A DNA stretch of 64,000 nt from Bacillota bacterium (GTDB lineage: Bacteria > Bacillota > Clostridia > Lachnospirales > Lachnospiraceae): NCBI GenBank assembly GCA_023423335.1, contig JAFAFU010000030.1, positions 124,001-188,000 on the forward strand, read 5' to 3'. Shown piece by piece: positions 32,938 through 42,857 of the stretch (the stretch's first letter is position 1; every line of letters starts with the position of its first letter). The notes beneath the pieces were generated by a model. The model saw only the letters and a list, made by a program, of their open reading frames with translations, was not told the origin of the DNA and did not search any database. The translations under genes and the position numbers were made by a program.

Positions 32938-34161
32938 CTACTCCTGATCCTTTTCTTTCTTAGTATCCATTTTTGCCAGGCTTGCCCGCTGGATTGATGA
33001 AGCGCCAAACCGGTTCCTGATCCGGTCAATTGCCTCATCCAGCTTCGCCTTCTTCACATCTGTCTCAAACCCGAAGAGATTGATCTGCCGCTCCGCATCG
33101 TCGGAAACTACCTTACTGGTCTGAATCCCCAGATTACGGATCGGAGACTGATCCCAGAGCTCATCAAACAGCAGGCAGGCCGTCTTATGGATGTCATCCG
33201 TGCTCTGTGTCGGGCTGAGCAGGGTTGTCTGGTGGGAGGAATGACGGAACATGGAATCTACGATACTGACGGATATCACATTCGCCATCCTGTTGTCCTT
33301 TCTGAGACGGGCACCCACCGTTTCCGCCAGGTTCAGTAAAATCATCTTCGCCGTGGATTCCTCTTCCACATCGAAGGAGATTGTAGTGGAGTTGCCATAG
33401 CCTTTGTTCTTAACCTCCTCCTGGGAGATGATGGAGGCATCAATTCCATTGGCAAAGCTATGGATCACCTCTCCATGCTTCTTCAAATGGGCTTTGAGTA
33501 CCTCCACATCCATCCGGGCCAGATCACCGATGGTACGGATTCCCAGGATATTCAGCTTCTTAACCGTGGATTTTCCGACAAAGAATAATTCTCCCACCGG
33601 CAGCCCCCACATCTTCTCCTCAATTTCCCCGGGATACAGAGTATGAATCATATCCGGCTTCTTAAAATCCGAAGCCATCTTAGCCAGTAGTTTATTTGAG
33701 GAAATTCCGATATTCACCGTGAATTTCAGCTCCTCCCGGATTCTCTTCCGGATCTTATCCGCCGCCTCCTGCGGAGCGCCAAACAGCGCCTCCATCCCTG
33801 TCATGTCGCAAAAGGCTTCATCTATGGAGGATCTCTCCACACAGGGAGAGAAATCCCCCACAATATTAAGAAAGGCTTCCGAATAATGCCGGTATAGCTC
33901 ATGGTTCGGAGGAACCAGGACAAGACCCGGACATTTCTTCATGGCATCCACAATCGGCTCTCCGGTCTTTACACCGTACTGCTTCGCTATCATGGACTTA
34001 GCCAGGATGACTCCGTGCCTTTTGCTCTTATCACCCGCCACAGCGGAGGCAATCGTTCTGAGGTCCAATTCCTCTCCGGCCTTAAGACGATTAACGGCCT
34101 CCCAGCTTAAAAAGGCATTATTCACATCAATATGAAAAATCGTCTTTTCCATTGTTTTCAT
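32938..34161 (-). CDS. dinB: Y-family DNA polymerase (DinB/Pol IV-like)
   Basis: The 407-residue translesion polymerase has FHIDVNNAFLSWEAV with a catalytic Asp and SSIDEAFCDMTG with the second acidic pair. The thumb follows, and a little-finger domain occupies about 240-350. QINLF near residue 380 fits a sliding-clamp-binding motif. AGGGAAG almost touches ATG 34161, so ATG 34152 (MEKTIFHID) is the likelier start. It follows the DUF4349 lipoprotein gene by 44 bp. No SOS box was identified. Confidence 0.92.
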   Translation of the reverse strand: MKTMEKTIFHIDVNNAFLSWEAVNRLKAGEELDLRTIASAVAGDKSKRHGVILAKSMIAKQYGVKTGEPIVDAMKKCPGLVLVPPNHELYRHYSEAFLNIVGDFSPCVERSSIDEAFCDMTGMEALFGAPQEAADKIRKRIREELKFTVNIGISSNKLLAKMASDFKKPDMIHTLYPGEIEEKMWGLPVGELFFVGKSTVKKLNILGIRTIGDLARMDVEVLKAHLKKHGEVIHSFANGIDASIISQEEVKNKGYGNSTTISFDVEEESTAKMILLNLAETVGARLRKDNRMANVISVSIVDSMFRHSSHQTTLLSPTQSTDDIHKTACLLFDELWDQSPIRNLGIQTSKVVSDDAERQINLFGFETDVKKAKLDEAIDRIRNRFGASSIQRASLAKMDTKKEKDQE

Positions 34162-34205
34162 TCTTCCCTACATGAAAAACGTGTCGGCCATAAGCCTGTT
34201 CTTAT

Positions 34206-35234
34206 CTATTGCCGGTCATCCTTACTCTCGTTATTATGGAAGGCCTCCGACCCGTTATTATTCTGCTTCGGGGAATCCTTTCTCATATACTTCCTATAGC
34301 TTCTTCGGATCAGCAGGAAACAGCCTAAGAACACAACAATCCAGAACAGAATATAAGGAAGATTTACGACAAAGCCCACAAAGAAATCCTTAAAGCCTTC
34401 ACTGATACTATACATCGTATCGCTGAAGCCGGTCCTAATTCTGGTAAATACCGTTTCATTCTCCTCTTCCTTCGGTGTCATGCGTTCCACCTCTGCGATA
34501 TTAAGCGTTACGGTACTGTATTCCACCTGGTTATCATAGACGCGAAGCTGTGATTCGTATCGCTCCAGCTCGTAACGGATCGAGCTTAACCTGCTCTCCA
34601 GGGTCAGGATATCCTCCAGGGTTCCGGTCTTCCCAAGCAGCTCATAGAGCTTCTCCTGCTCGATTTTTAATGTTTTGATATGGCTTTCGGCATCCACATA
34701 CTGCAGGGTTACGTTCTCCGTATTCTCATTTTTATTCACTACATTGGAAACCTCCGAAACGCTTCCCACGAACTCATCCAGATGCTCCTTAGGAACTCTG
34801 GCCACAATATGACCGGACCTTAAGGCATTGGAATAATAATACCGCTTTCCGCTGATACTGGAGCTTTCTACATAGCCTCCAAGACGGATAATCTCGTCAT
34901 TTATTGCCTCGATCAGATTATCAAAATCCTGGGTTTCAAGCTCCATATTCATACGGCGTATAATCTTCTCCATAACGGCACTGTCCGGAAGAGTGGAGGT
35001 CACGGTAGAAGCATTTGCTATCCCCCTCTCCTCATCATAGGTCTCCTGCGGTGCCGCTGCTTCTCCTTTATCCTTTTGGGAAGACGTATTGGCGCTTCCC
35101 GCCGTTCCTGGGCTTAGCGAATCACCATAACTTAGGTCAGAACTGCTCTTATTCTCTGCCTTGCCGGAACAGGCTGTCAGGCTGAATATAAGTACTGCTG
35201 CGATAAATAATGTAACGATACTCGTTTTCTTCAT
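34206..35234 (-). CDS. DUF4349 lipoprotein
   Basis: The 342-residue protein has lipobox LTAC (Cys22), then a Ser/Gly/Asn-rich linker. The DUF4349 domain spans about 90-300, including a coiled-coil stretch (LEDILTLESRLSSIRYELERYESQL). One C-terminal membrane helix (NLPYILFWIVVFLGCFLL) is followed by a basic tail. The domain is therefore held outside the cell at both ends. Function is unknown. AGGGAGG precedes ATG 35234. It may form an operon with dinB. Confidence 0.85.
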   Translation of the reverse strand: MKKTSIVTLFIAAVLIFSLTACSGKAENKSSSDLSYGDSLSPGTAGSANTSSQKDKGEAAAPQETYDEERGIANASTVTSTLPDSAVMEKIIRRMNMELETQDFDNLIEAINDEIIRLGGYVESSSISGKRYYYSNALRSGHIVARVPKEHLDEFVGSVSEVSNVVNKNENTENVTLQYVDAESHIKTLKIEQEKLYELLGKTGTLEDILTLESRLSSIRYELERYESQLRVYDNQVEYSTVTLNIAEVERMTPKEEENETVFTRIRTGFSDTMYSISEGFKDFFVGFVVNLPYILFWIVVFLGCFLLIRRSYRKYMRKDSPKQNNNGSEAFHNNESKDDRQ

Positions 35235-35365
35235 AAACTTCCCTCCTCATATATAATTCATATTCCTTACCGCTCCCAAATCTGATCGGGCATTACCGAT
35301 CCAATATAAATATTGTTATCCGATTATTAGACGATTATAATTTTGTATCCGTTCCAAGCTTGAAA

Positions 35366-35424
35366 AAAGCCGTACTGCGATGCCCTCCTTCCGTCAAGTC
35401 GTCCGGTATCACAAGTACAGCTTT
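35366..35424 (-). terminator. Terminator of the nucleotidase gene
   Basis: On the minus strand AAAGCTGTACTTGTGATACC pairs imperfectly with the segment ending GTACGGCTTT, followed by six T. It lies about 50 bp past the stop codon at 35476. Confidence 0.8.
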
Positions 35425-35475
35425 ATCATAGCATAGGAATAATTTGTATTCTACATTTATTATCGAATATTTAGC

Positions 35476-38400
35476 TTATTTTTTCGCTACCACAACCTTA
35501 ACCAGCGGACCTCTTCCTGCTTTATTCGTTCCCCACAGCTTTATGGCTGTTCCGGCTTTCTGCTTCGGGACCTTGATTGTAAAGTTACCATCCTTATCAA
35601 TGGTACCTTCATAGGTCTTGTTACCGATCTGGGCAAAGACCCGGGTCTGCGTCGTTGCTACCTTCTTGGGAGCATTTTTTAAGGTCTCCGGTATGGCTTC
35701 TTCTATTACCTGAGGGTTGGCGGTTTTTTCACCGGTCTGGGCATTCACCGTTGTTCCTGTGCCGGGCGGATCTGTTTCCTTAGGGACATCCGTCCCGGCA
35801 GGGATATTCTCTTTTCCCTCAGCGTCAGGGGTTACCGCCGGAGCGATATAATCCAGAAGCTCAATTGTGCCACGGATCTCCGCATCCCCGGCCTTTACCG
35901 GTTTGACCACCGGAGAATCCGGAGCAGTTTTTATGATTGCTGAGATAAGCTTTTCACTGGTCCCCGCAGAATTGGCAGCGGTCACAGTGACCGGTGTTCC
36001 CGATTTGTCCCGGTCAGTGTCCAAGGAATATACATACCGGTTATTTGCTTTATCTTCTGTATACTTCTTTGTGGTATAGCTTTTGCTTCCGATGGTTAAG
36101 ATTATCTCACAATCCTTATCCGCAACCACCTGTACCAGCTTATCCGTATTTGTAATGTCCTTAAGAAGCATCGGCATATCCGGTCTTCCCGGAATTACAT
36201 CCGTCCCGTTGGACAGTAAAATCCTGCCGTTTACAAATCTCGTCATTACATAAACCTTCATTCCCGGCTTCAGCGTTGTTTCCATATAGTACTGATATCT
36301 GTACAGCTCATCCGTTGAGACGGAATATAAGGAGTTTTTGAAATTCTCTCCCTTTCCCTCACTGACTGCCACATAAACAGTTCCGCCGTCATAATAATAG
36401 CCTGAGATAATGCTGGTTTTACTTGTGATCCGGTTGATTGTCAGATTGGTGGAGCTGGTCTTCATATACTTCTCAATATCATTTACGACAGTTCGGGTCG
36501 TATAGCTATTCCGAATCGCGTCGTTCTTAACATCCGATGCGGTAACCTCAATAAGCTGGTCGGCATACAGCTGCTCCTTTAATTTGAAAGTAAATTTACC
36601 TGTTTGATCGGTTTTACCCTTATATGTGTTCTTCCCCACGGTAAGGGTAATATCGTATGTCTTATCTGCATCCGGTACATGGCCGGAGATCGACTTTTCT
36701 ATATTACTCACCTCATAAACAACCGGTGCATTCGGAACGATCTCCGACACGACGGAAGATGTCACTCTGCTGGTTCTGGATAAATGATCCAGACTATAAA
36801 CCGTTACGGTTTTTCCGGCGCTTATAGGGGGAACCGACATCAGGAAAAACCCGTTGCTGTCCACCACTAAATCGGACTCTACGATTTTTAAGCCTGAATT
36901 ATAGATCTCTGCTGCTTTCTCATACAATGCCCTGCCGCCTTTATTCGATACATAAACCGTATCATCGATAATGGCAATAATGCTGGCATCATCATCTTTG
37001 ATCGAGCCTTGAATATAATTCACATTATTCAGGATAGGACTGACAACCGGCTGATTCGGTCCGGTACGTTTCACCGGAACTACAACCCGTTCACTCTCCA
37101 GGCCTTTTGCTTCATCCTTAATATAGACACTCACTACCGTGCCGGAAGGCTGGGAAGGCAATGCATAAGAAAAACTGCCCTTACGGTCAACCGTTGATTC
37201 ATATACCCCGGTATATGCATCAAATATTATCGTTGCATTCGGCTCCGCCGTTCCGGTAATTTTCGTTTTCCTGTTCGTATACGATACCACGGTCGGCTTT
37301 GACAGAAGATTATCATTGAAGTTATCCACCACCAATCGCTTCACTGTCTTGTTGCCATAAATATCCTCCGCATATACGGAATATACCCCATTCTGCCAAA
37401 CCGTAAAGCTGTTGCCTGAGATTGTCTTTTCATAAGGCCATCCCTCGTAGTCCAAATCAATTTCTCCATATTTTACCCGGAGTTGTTTGATTTCAGATTC
37501 ATCCGTTACAAGCACTGCTACCTGATATTCACTAGCGGTAGCACTGGTAACCGCGGGCGCCATGACAATATTGGGGCTGGTGACATCCTTATCATATGAC
37601 GGATAAGCGGCAGTATAATAACGGTAATTTTTTGACTCTATCAGATACTCAACATACCAGGGGGAGTTTTTAAACAATTCTTCTGCATAGGCAGGTGTCT
37701 TTACGATGAACTGGTAGCCGTTCGGCAGGCCCACCCTCCAGTTGTTGTCCACTCCCGGCATGATATTACCGCAATGGTGCACATAATCAATATATCTGCC
37801 GAGGATTGACTGGCTTCGGTTGAAACCGCCTAAGACAGCCTGCTTCTCAACTCCACTGTTGGCTTCCACCGGAATAGTTATTTTATTGGTCGCCAGCAAA
37901 AACACCGTGTCATCCTTCACATCAATTCCATTATATTTTAAGCTCCGGATCCGCCGGCTGTTGCTGATTTTATTGCCGGAGAAATCATATCTTGGCTCTA
38001 CGGAAGGATCTACGACATAATCAACTCCGTCAAAGATAAAGAAATTGCTCCAATCATTCAGCCACTCCTCCTGGATCAGGGATTTCTTGCCCTTCGCCTT
38101 CATCAGGCCGGACATAGTCTGGTCAGCCCAGGCCTTGCTGCCCCCCAGAGTTTCATATGCACTGGCAGACCATTCCAGCCATTCCTTCAGCTGCTTTCCG
38201 GTAATCGTATACACATACAGATAATTATTGTAGGGCTGTATGGATGTCAAATCGGATTCTGTTATTTTTTCCCTTATATTGATAAAATCATATACCGAAT
38301 TGGCCCCATAGCTTGCATAAGTTGAGGCTGCGATAATCGGATACTTCTTATAGGCGGTTCCGGTGGTATTGGCAAAGTTAAGGGCATACTGAAGCTTTGA

Positions 38401-39651
38401 GTTGTTTAAGAGCTGGATAGCGGGATTATCCCCAAGCATTCCGAAATAATTCTGGATTATTTCATCTGCTTTAAGCTCACCTAGAACTTCAGTGAAATAC
38501 TCAGACAGCTTTTCTTCCCAACTTCCATAATAAGCTGCAATGGTTTTATTCTCTGTCGTATTTTCAGCCGTTACCATCTTGATTTCCGAGCTTCGGTCAA
38601 CTATCTGCACCGTATCCCCGGTTACCTCAAGCTTTAAATCCACAACTCCGATGGCTTCACCGCGGTCTCCTGCCATGATAACATTTTTACCATTCATGAG
38701 CGAGGTCTTCTTATCCACGTTGGGGAGCCGGTAATAGGGTGAGGTCATGTCGGTCGTAGGGAACAGGTTATGCTCATGTCCGCAGACAACCACATCAATC
38801 TCGGGAATTTTCGATATAGCATATGCCACATTCTTAAAATTAAGCTCCGGATTTTCCGGTCCGATACCGGTATGGGACAGGGCTATTACGATATCCGCAC
38901 CCATTTCCTTCAGCTTAACCGCCTTGGCTTTGGCATTCTCAACCATATCCTCAGTTTTTAGAATTCCGGCATAGCTATGGGTTTTCGCAGTCAGCGTGGG
39001 AATCGTCTGTCCTATGATACCGACGGTAACCTCTGCGGTCTTACCGGAAGAGGTCTTCATCTGCCTGGTAATCAGCATGACTTCCAGGAATGGGTATTCC
39101 CCGGTTTTAGAATCCGTCACATTGGAAACCACTGTGATATTCCGCATTCCGGAACCATTCAGCTGTCTTAAGATATATTCATATCCATAATCAAATTCAT
39201 GGTTTCCAAGAGTGATTGCATCATATCCGACCAGGGCCATCGCTTTGTAAATCGGCTGAATGGCCTCCTGGTTTTCAGAAAATATGTATTCGGTGGTGTA
39301 ATCGTATAATACATCCCCGGCATCTAACGTAAATGTGTTCTCCCTGGGCAATTCATTCCTGGTCCGGGTGATCAGATCCATTACCCTGGCCAGTCCGCCG
39401 TTATTATAATCAACACCCAGCTCATAATCCTTGCTGTTTAACTGACCGTGCAGATCGGTTGTACCTATGATTCTTAAATTAACCGTTTCCGTTTTCTGCT
39501 CGGCGGCATCTGCTTTGTCAGCCTTACCGTATCCGTTATACCAGACCATAAAAAACAGTAAAAAACATATGACAAAACCCGCAGAGATCTTAGTTCTCCC
39601 GGAAAGCCATTTCTTTTGTATCGATCGCTTCTGCCCTCTGCTTTTCTTCAT
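35476..39651 (-). CDS. Cell-surface 5'-nucleotidase / cyclic phosphodiesterase with Ig-like repeats
   Basis: The 1391-residue protein has an N-terminal membrane signal-anchor (about 21-38). A calcineurin-like metallophosphatase domain carries the metal motifs TTDLHG (Asp66, His68), DAGD (Asp113), GNHE (150-152), His260 and GHEH (291-294). A 5'-nucleotidase C-terminal domain follows to about 660. The rest is about seven beta-sandwich (Big-type) modules of 80-100 residues separated by 'PNxPVV' or 'PDxPVV' linkers; the last has a Pro/Thr linker inserted. It resembles secreted 2',3'-cyclic-nucleotide phosphodiesterase/3'-nucleotidases. No LPXTG or SLH domain is visible. AAGGAGA precedes ATG 39651. 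Confidence 0.93.
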   Translation of the reverse strand: MKKSRGQKRSIQKKWLSGRTKISAGFVICFLLFFMVWYNGYGKADKADAAEQKTETVNLRIIGTTDLHGQLNSKDYELGVDYNNGGLARVMDLITRTRNELPRENTFTLDAGDVLYDYTTEYIFSENQEAIQPIYKAMALVGYDAITLGNHEFDYGYEYILRQLNGSGMRNITVVSNVTDSKTGEYPFLEVMLITRQMKTSSGKTAEVTVGIIGQTIPTLTAKTHSYAGILKTEDMVENAKAKAVKLKEMGADIVIALSHTGIGPENPELNFKNVAYAISKIPEIDVVVCGHEHNLFPTTDMTSPYYRLPNVDKKTSLMNGKNVIMAGDRGEAIGVVDLKLEVTGDTVQIVDRSSEIKMVTAENTTENKTIAAYYGSWEEKLSEYFTEVLGELKADEIIQNYFGMLGDNPAIQLLNNSKLQYALNFANTTGTAYKKYPIIAASTYASYGANSVYDFINIREKITESDLTSIQPYNNYLYVYTITGKQLKEWLEWSASAYETLGGSKAWADQTMSGLMKAKGKKSLIQEEWLNDWSNFFIFDGVDYVVDPSVEPRYDFSGNKISNSRRIRSLKYNGIDVKDDTVFLLATNKITIPVEANSGVEKQAVLGGFNRSQSILGRYIDYVHHCGNIMPGVDNNWRVGLPNGYQFIVKTPAYAEELFKNSPWYVEYLIESKNYRYYTAAYPSYDKDVTSPNIVMAPAVTSATASEYQVAVLVTDESEIKQLRVKYGEIDLDYEGWPYEKTISGNSFTVWQNGVYSVYAEDIYGNKTVKRLVVDNFNDNLLSKPTVVSYTNRKTKITGTAEPNATIIFDAYTGVYESTVDRKGSFSYALPSQPSGTVVSVYIKDEAKGLESERVVVPVKRTGPNQPVVSPILNNVNYIQGSIKDDDASIIAIIDDTVYVSNKGGRALYEKAAEIYNSGLKIVESDLVVDSNGFFLMSVPPISAGKTVTVYSLDHLSRTSRVTSSVVSEIVPNAPVVYEVSNIEKSISGHVPDADKTYDITLTVGKNTYKGKTDQTGKFTFKLKEQLYADQLIEVTASDVKNDAIRNSYTTRTVVNDIEKYMKTSSTNLTINRITSKTSIISGYYYDGGTVYVAVSEGKGENFKNSLYSVSTDELYRYQYYMETTLKPGMKVYVMTRFVNGRILLSNGTDVIPGRPDMPMLLKDITNTDKLVQVVADKDCEIILTIGSKSYTTKKYTEDKANNRYVYSLDTDRDKSGTPVTVTAANSAGTSEKLISAIIKTAPDSPVVKPVKAGDAEIRGTIELLDYIAPAVTPDAEGKENIPAGTDVPKETDPPGTGTTVNAQTGEKTANPQVIEEAIPETLKNAPKKVATTQTRVFAQIGNKTYEGTIDKDGNFTIKVPKQKAGTAIKLWGTNKAGRGPLVKVVVAKK

Positions 39652-39829
39652 TATCTCTCCTTACCTGTAAAAAGCTGCCAAACGCTCTTCCATCATATTG
39701 AATTGATGTAAGAATGTGTAGCAGCTTACTACTAATATTAGTCACTATTGCCAGCGTTTCACATCCTGGCTTAATTTTAGGAAAATAATAAGGCAAAAGC
39801 ATGGCAAAATCTTTAAGAAATACTTACCA

Positions 39830-40297
39830 TTATAAAGGGTTTTTCACCTGGTCCGTCTTGTCGATTGGTTTGATCAGCTCAAGAATACGATCAATCCGGT
39901 CTGTAAGGTAGAGATAGCCGAACAGCGCCTCCAGCCCGGTGGCCGTCCGGTATTCCACTATTCCGGCATTCTTGGCAGAGGTAAAGGATTTGGCATTTCT
40001 GCCTCTCTTATAGACCGCCTGTTCTTCCTCCGTCAGCCGATCCCGGATCTGATGAAACAGCTGCGCCTGGGCAGTGGCCTGGACCTGTTTTGTCACCTGC
40101 TTATGGAGCTTATTTACCGGTGCGTTGCCGCTCTCAACCACCAGAGTGCGGATGATGAGATCATAAATGGAATCTCCGATATAAGCCAGCGTCAGCGGTG
40201 AGTACGTTTTAATATCCGTATCCGGAAGGCTTAACGCCTTTCGTATATACCCTGCGAACGAAGGTCCGTTATATTCTTCGGCTAATTCCTTTTCCAT
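39830..40297 (-). CDS. mrnC: Mini-ribonuclease III
   Basis: The 155-residue protein has the RNase III catalytic domain without a dsRNA-binding domain. SPLTLAYIGDSIYDL carries the catalytic Asp region, and GLEALFGYLYL is the second conserved acidic helix. MrnC matures 23S rRNA in Firmicutes. Its start overlaps cysS by 16 bp, and GGAG stands 4-5 bases before ATG 40297. The cysS-mrnC order is widely conserved. Confidence 0.95.
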   Translation of the reverse strand: MEKELAEEYNGPSFAGYIRKALSLPDTDIKTYSPLTLAYIGDSIYDLIIRTLVVESGNAPVNKLHKQVTKQVQATAQAQLFHQIRDRLTEEEQAVYKRGRNAKSFTSAKNAGIVEYRTATGLEALFGYLYLTDRIDRILELIKPIDKTDQVKNPL

Positions 40298-41685
40298 CTT
40301 ACTCCTTCTCTGGTATCCTCCAGTACAATGCCCTTTGTAAGCAGCAGGTCCCTGATCTCATCGGCTTTTGCAAAATCTCTGTCTTTTCTGGCTTTCTGCC
40401 GGTCTTCGATCAGGCTCTCAATGTCCGCATCCAAAAGCTCTTCCTCCTGATGGGATTCCAGGCCCAGAATATCACAAAGCCGTACAATGCTGTCATACAC
40501 TGCCTGAACAAACGCTCTGCTGGAATCGCCGCTGCAATTGCTGTTCGCAAATCTTACCAGTTCGAAGATTGCCGTAATAGCATCCGCTGTATTAAAATCA
40601 TCCTCCATCGCTGTGTCAAACTTATCCTGGAATTCCTCTGCTTCCTTTAAAAGCTGCCGCTCCCCCTCCGTCAGACCGGTATCCTTCAGAACACCGCTTT
40701 TTAGCAGGTATTCCAGCTGGCCTATGCTGGTGAGGATACGGGTCAGAGAATTTTTCGCCGCCTCCATCAAATCTCTGCTGAAATTGAGCGGGCTGCGGTA
40801 ATGGGCGTTCAGCATGAAGAAGCGAACCACCTGAGAAGGGTACTGCTCGCAGATCTCCCGGACCGTAAAGAAATTTCCCTCCGATTTGGACATTTTCTTA
40901 TTATCAATATTTAAAAAGGCATTATGCATCCAGTAGCGGGCAAAGGCAGTACCGGAAGCCGCTTCACTCTGGGCAATCTCATTCTCATGATGCGGGAAAA
41001 TCAGATCCTCACCGCCGCCATGGATGTCGATCTGTTCTCCGAGATATTTCTTACTCATGACCGAGCATTCGATATGCCAGCCGGGACGGCCGTCACTCCA
41101 GGGGGAGGTCCAATAGGGCTCTCCTTCCTTCTTCGGCTTCCAGAGAACGAAATCCATCGGGTCCTCCTTCTCCTCACTGACAGCAATGCGGACACCGGCT
41201 TCAAGATCGTCTATCTTCTTCTTTGAGAGCTTGCCATATTCCTTAAAGCTTCTGGTCCTGAAATAAACCGTGCCGTTTTTCTCATATGCATGGCCTTTCT
41301 CGATCAGGGTACCGATCATATGGATCATACCATCAATTTCTTCCGTTGCCTTTGGATGGCAGGAGGCCTTTACAACATTCAGGGCTTTCATGTCAGTCCG
41401 AAACTCCTTAATATAACGTTCGGAGATTTCTGAGGAATCGACCCCTTCCTCAATGGCCCTTCTGATAATTTTATCATCCACATCCGTAAAGTTGGATACA
41501 TAATTTACCTCATAACCCTTATATTCGAAAAATCTCCTTACGGTATCAAAAAAGATGACCGGTCTGGCGTTTCCGATATGGATGAAATTATAAACGGTCG
41601 GTCCGCAGACATACATCCTGACCTTTCCCTCTTCAATCGGCACAAATTCCTCTTTCTTCTGGGTCAATGTATTATATATTCTCAT
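40282..41685 (-). CDS. cysS: Cysteinyl-tRNA synthetase
   Basis: The 467-residue class I synthetase has the zinc/cysteine ligand Cys27 in VCGPTVYN, HIGN (36-39), WHIECS and HHENE for the remaining zinc ligands, and KMSKS in KKMSKSEGN. GGAGGAAG lies 8-9 bases before ATG 41685. It is the second gene behind a tRNA-Cys T-box, after cysE, so its level rises when charged tRNA-Cys is scarce. Confidence 0.97.
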   Translation of the reverse strand: MRIYNTLTQKKEEFVPIEEGKVRMYVCGPTVYNFIHIGNARPVIFFDTVRRFFEYKGYEVNYVSNFTDVDDKIIRRAIEEGVDSSEISERYIKEFRTDMKALNVVKASCHPKATEEIDGMIHMIGTLIEKGHAYEKNGTVYFRTRSFKEYGKLSKKKIDDLEAGVRIAVSEEKEDPMDFVLWKPKKEGEPYWTSPWSDGRPGWHIECSVMSKKYLGEQIDIHGGGEDLIFPHHENEIAQSEAASGTAFARYWMHNAFLNIDNKKMSKSEGNFFTVREICEQYPSQVVRFFMLNAHYRSPLNFSRDLMEAAKNSLTRILTSIGQLEYLLKSGVLKDTGLTEGERQLLKEAEEFQDKFDTAMEDDFNTADAITAIFELVRFANSNCSGDSSRAFVQAVYDSIVRLCDILGLESHQEEELLDADIESLIEDRQKARKDRDFAKADEIRDLLLTKGIVLEDTREGVRWKRN

Positions 41686-41728
41686 GCCAAGCTTCCTCCT
41701 TCAATCGTACTTAATATTCTATTATCGG

Positions 41729-42415
41729 CTATACCCTGCTGTCGTCTTTCATCCTGTTCTCAAGCTCCTGCATACGATCGGTAAGTTTCTTCAATTCCTC
41801 CCGAAGACAGGCATTCTCCTGCTTTAACCCTGCCATCTCGTTCTGAACCGGATCCGGAAGATGAATCTGGTCCATATCCTCCCTCGGTATCCTTACATTA
41901 TCCCGTTTCACAACTCTGCCCGGTACGCCGACAACCGTAGAATAGGGCGGAACCTCCGATAAAACCACGGAGCCGGCTCCAACCTTGGAGTTTTCTCCTA
42001 TTGTGAAGGAGCCGATGATCTTGGCCCCGGCACTGATCATAACATTATTTCCGATGGTCGGATGACGCTTACCCTGCTCCTTGCCGGTTCCGCCTAAGGT
42101 TACTCCCTGATAGAGGGTTACATTATCTCCTATGATGGCTGTCTCACCAATGACCACCCCATGTCCGTGATCAATAAATAGCCCTTTTCCGATGGTAGCT
42201 CCGGGATGGATCTCAATTCCGGTCTTTCTGGCTGTTCTCTGGGAATACCATCTCGCCAGCAGATAGTGCTTTTTCTTATATAATCTGTGTGCGATCCGAT
42301 AGCGGATAATTGCCTTAAAGCTGGGATAGAGGAAAACCTCCAAAGGTGTCTTAATCGCCGGATCCCGCTCCTTTATGATTTGCATTTCTTCCTTAATATA
42401 TTTCATAAACCCCAT
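41729..42415 (-). CDS. cysE: Serine O-acetyltransferase
   Basis: The 228-residue hexapeptide-repeat enzyme makes O-acetylserine for cysteine synthesis. It has the short SAT N-terminal helical region of Gram-positive CysE, then IEIHPGATIGKGLFIDHGHGVVIGE with the catalytic Asp-His pair, VTLGGTGK and VVGVPGRVV. The C-terminal tail (about 200-228) is a coiled coil (LREELKKLTDRMQELENRM). GGAGG precedes ATG 42415. It is the first gene behind the T-box. The cysteine-synthase gene is not in the window. Confidence 0.95.
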   Translation of the reverse strand: MGFMKYIKEEMQIIKERDPAIKTPLEVFLYPSFKAIIRYRIAHRLYKKKHYLLARWYSQRTARKTGIEIHPGATIGKGLFIDHGHGVVIGETAIIGDNVTLYQGVTLGGTGKEQGKRHPTIGNNVMISAGAKIIGSFTIGENSKVGAGSVVLSEVPPYSTVVGVPGRVVKRDNVRIPREDMDQIHLPDPVQNEMAGLKQENACLREELKKLTDRMQELENRMKDDSRV

Positions 42416-42477
42416 ATTCCCATCCTCCTATGAGAAATATACTACATATCTGATGCATTACTCACAATTTCATCACA

Positions 42478-42712
42478 TAAAAAACCGCCTCCAGGATATA
42501 GAGGCGGTGAATACGCGGTTCCACTCTATTTGTATGCGGCTGTAATACGCGGCATACATCTCATGCAGATAACGGCTGCTGCCGTGTCCGGCTAAATTAT
42601 TTCACCAAACCAGCTCCCGGATGCACTTCACTCACATCTTCACAAAGAATGCTTTCAGCCGGTGGCATTCTATCTCTGATGCTATTCTATGAGCTACTTT
42701 TCCGTTCATCGC
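42478..42712 (-). promoter_or_regulatory. T-box leader specific for tRNA-Cys
   Basis: On the minus strand the conserved T-box sequence (AGTGGAACCGCG, 42525-42514) is followed by a terminator, stem CCGCCTC/GAGGCGG (42485-42507) with six T. Stem I closes with GAGCTAC (42691-42697) and AGCTCCC (about 42612). The specifier codon UGC (42625-42623) reads cysteine. The antiterminator bulge UGGA would pair with UCCA, matching the U discriminator of tRNA-Cys. Uncharged tRNA-Cys should thus switch on cysE-cysS-mrnC. Confidence 0.95.
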
Positions 42713-42754
42713 TTTATTATATAAAAAAATATGATAATTGCCTTTGTTTTATTC

Positions 42755-42783
42755 ATTGTATGCAGAGTTGAATATTTTGTCAA
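42755..42783 (-). promoter_or_regulatory. Promoter of the T-box operon
   Basis: The minus strand has perfect TTGACA (42783-42778), a 17-bp spacer and TACAAT (42760-42755), placing the transcript start near 42748, just before stem I. Confidence 0.8.
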
Positions 42784-42857
42784 TACCCGAAATAAGAATC
42801 CTGACAGGAAACCGCCGTAACTCCCTGCAATAGCCCTCCATAAAAATATATGTTTTC

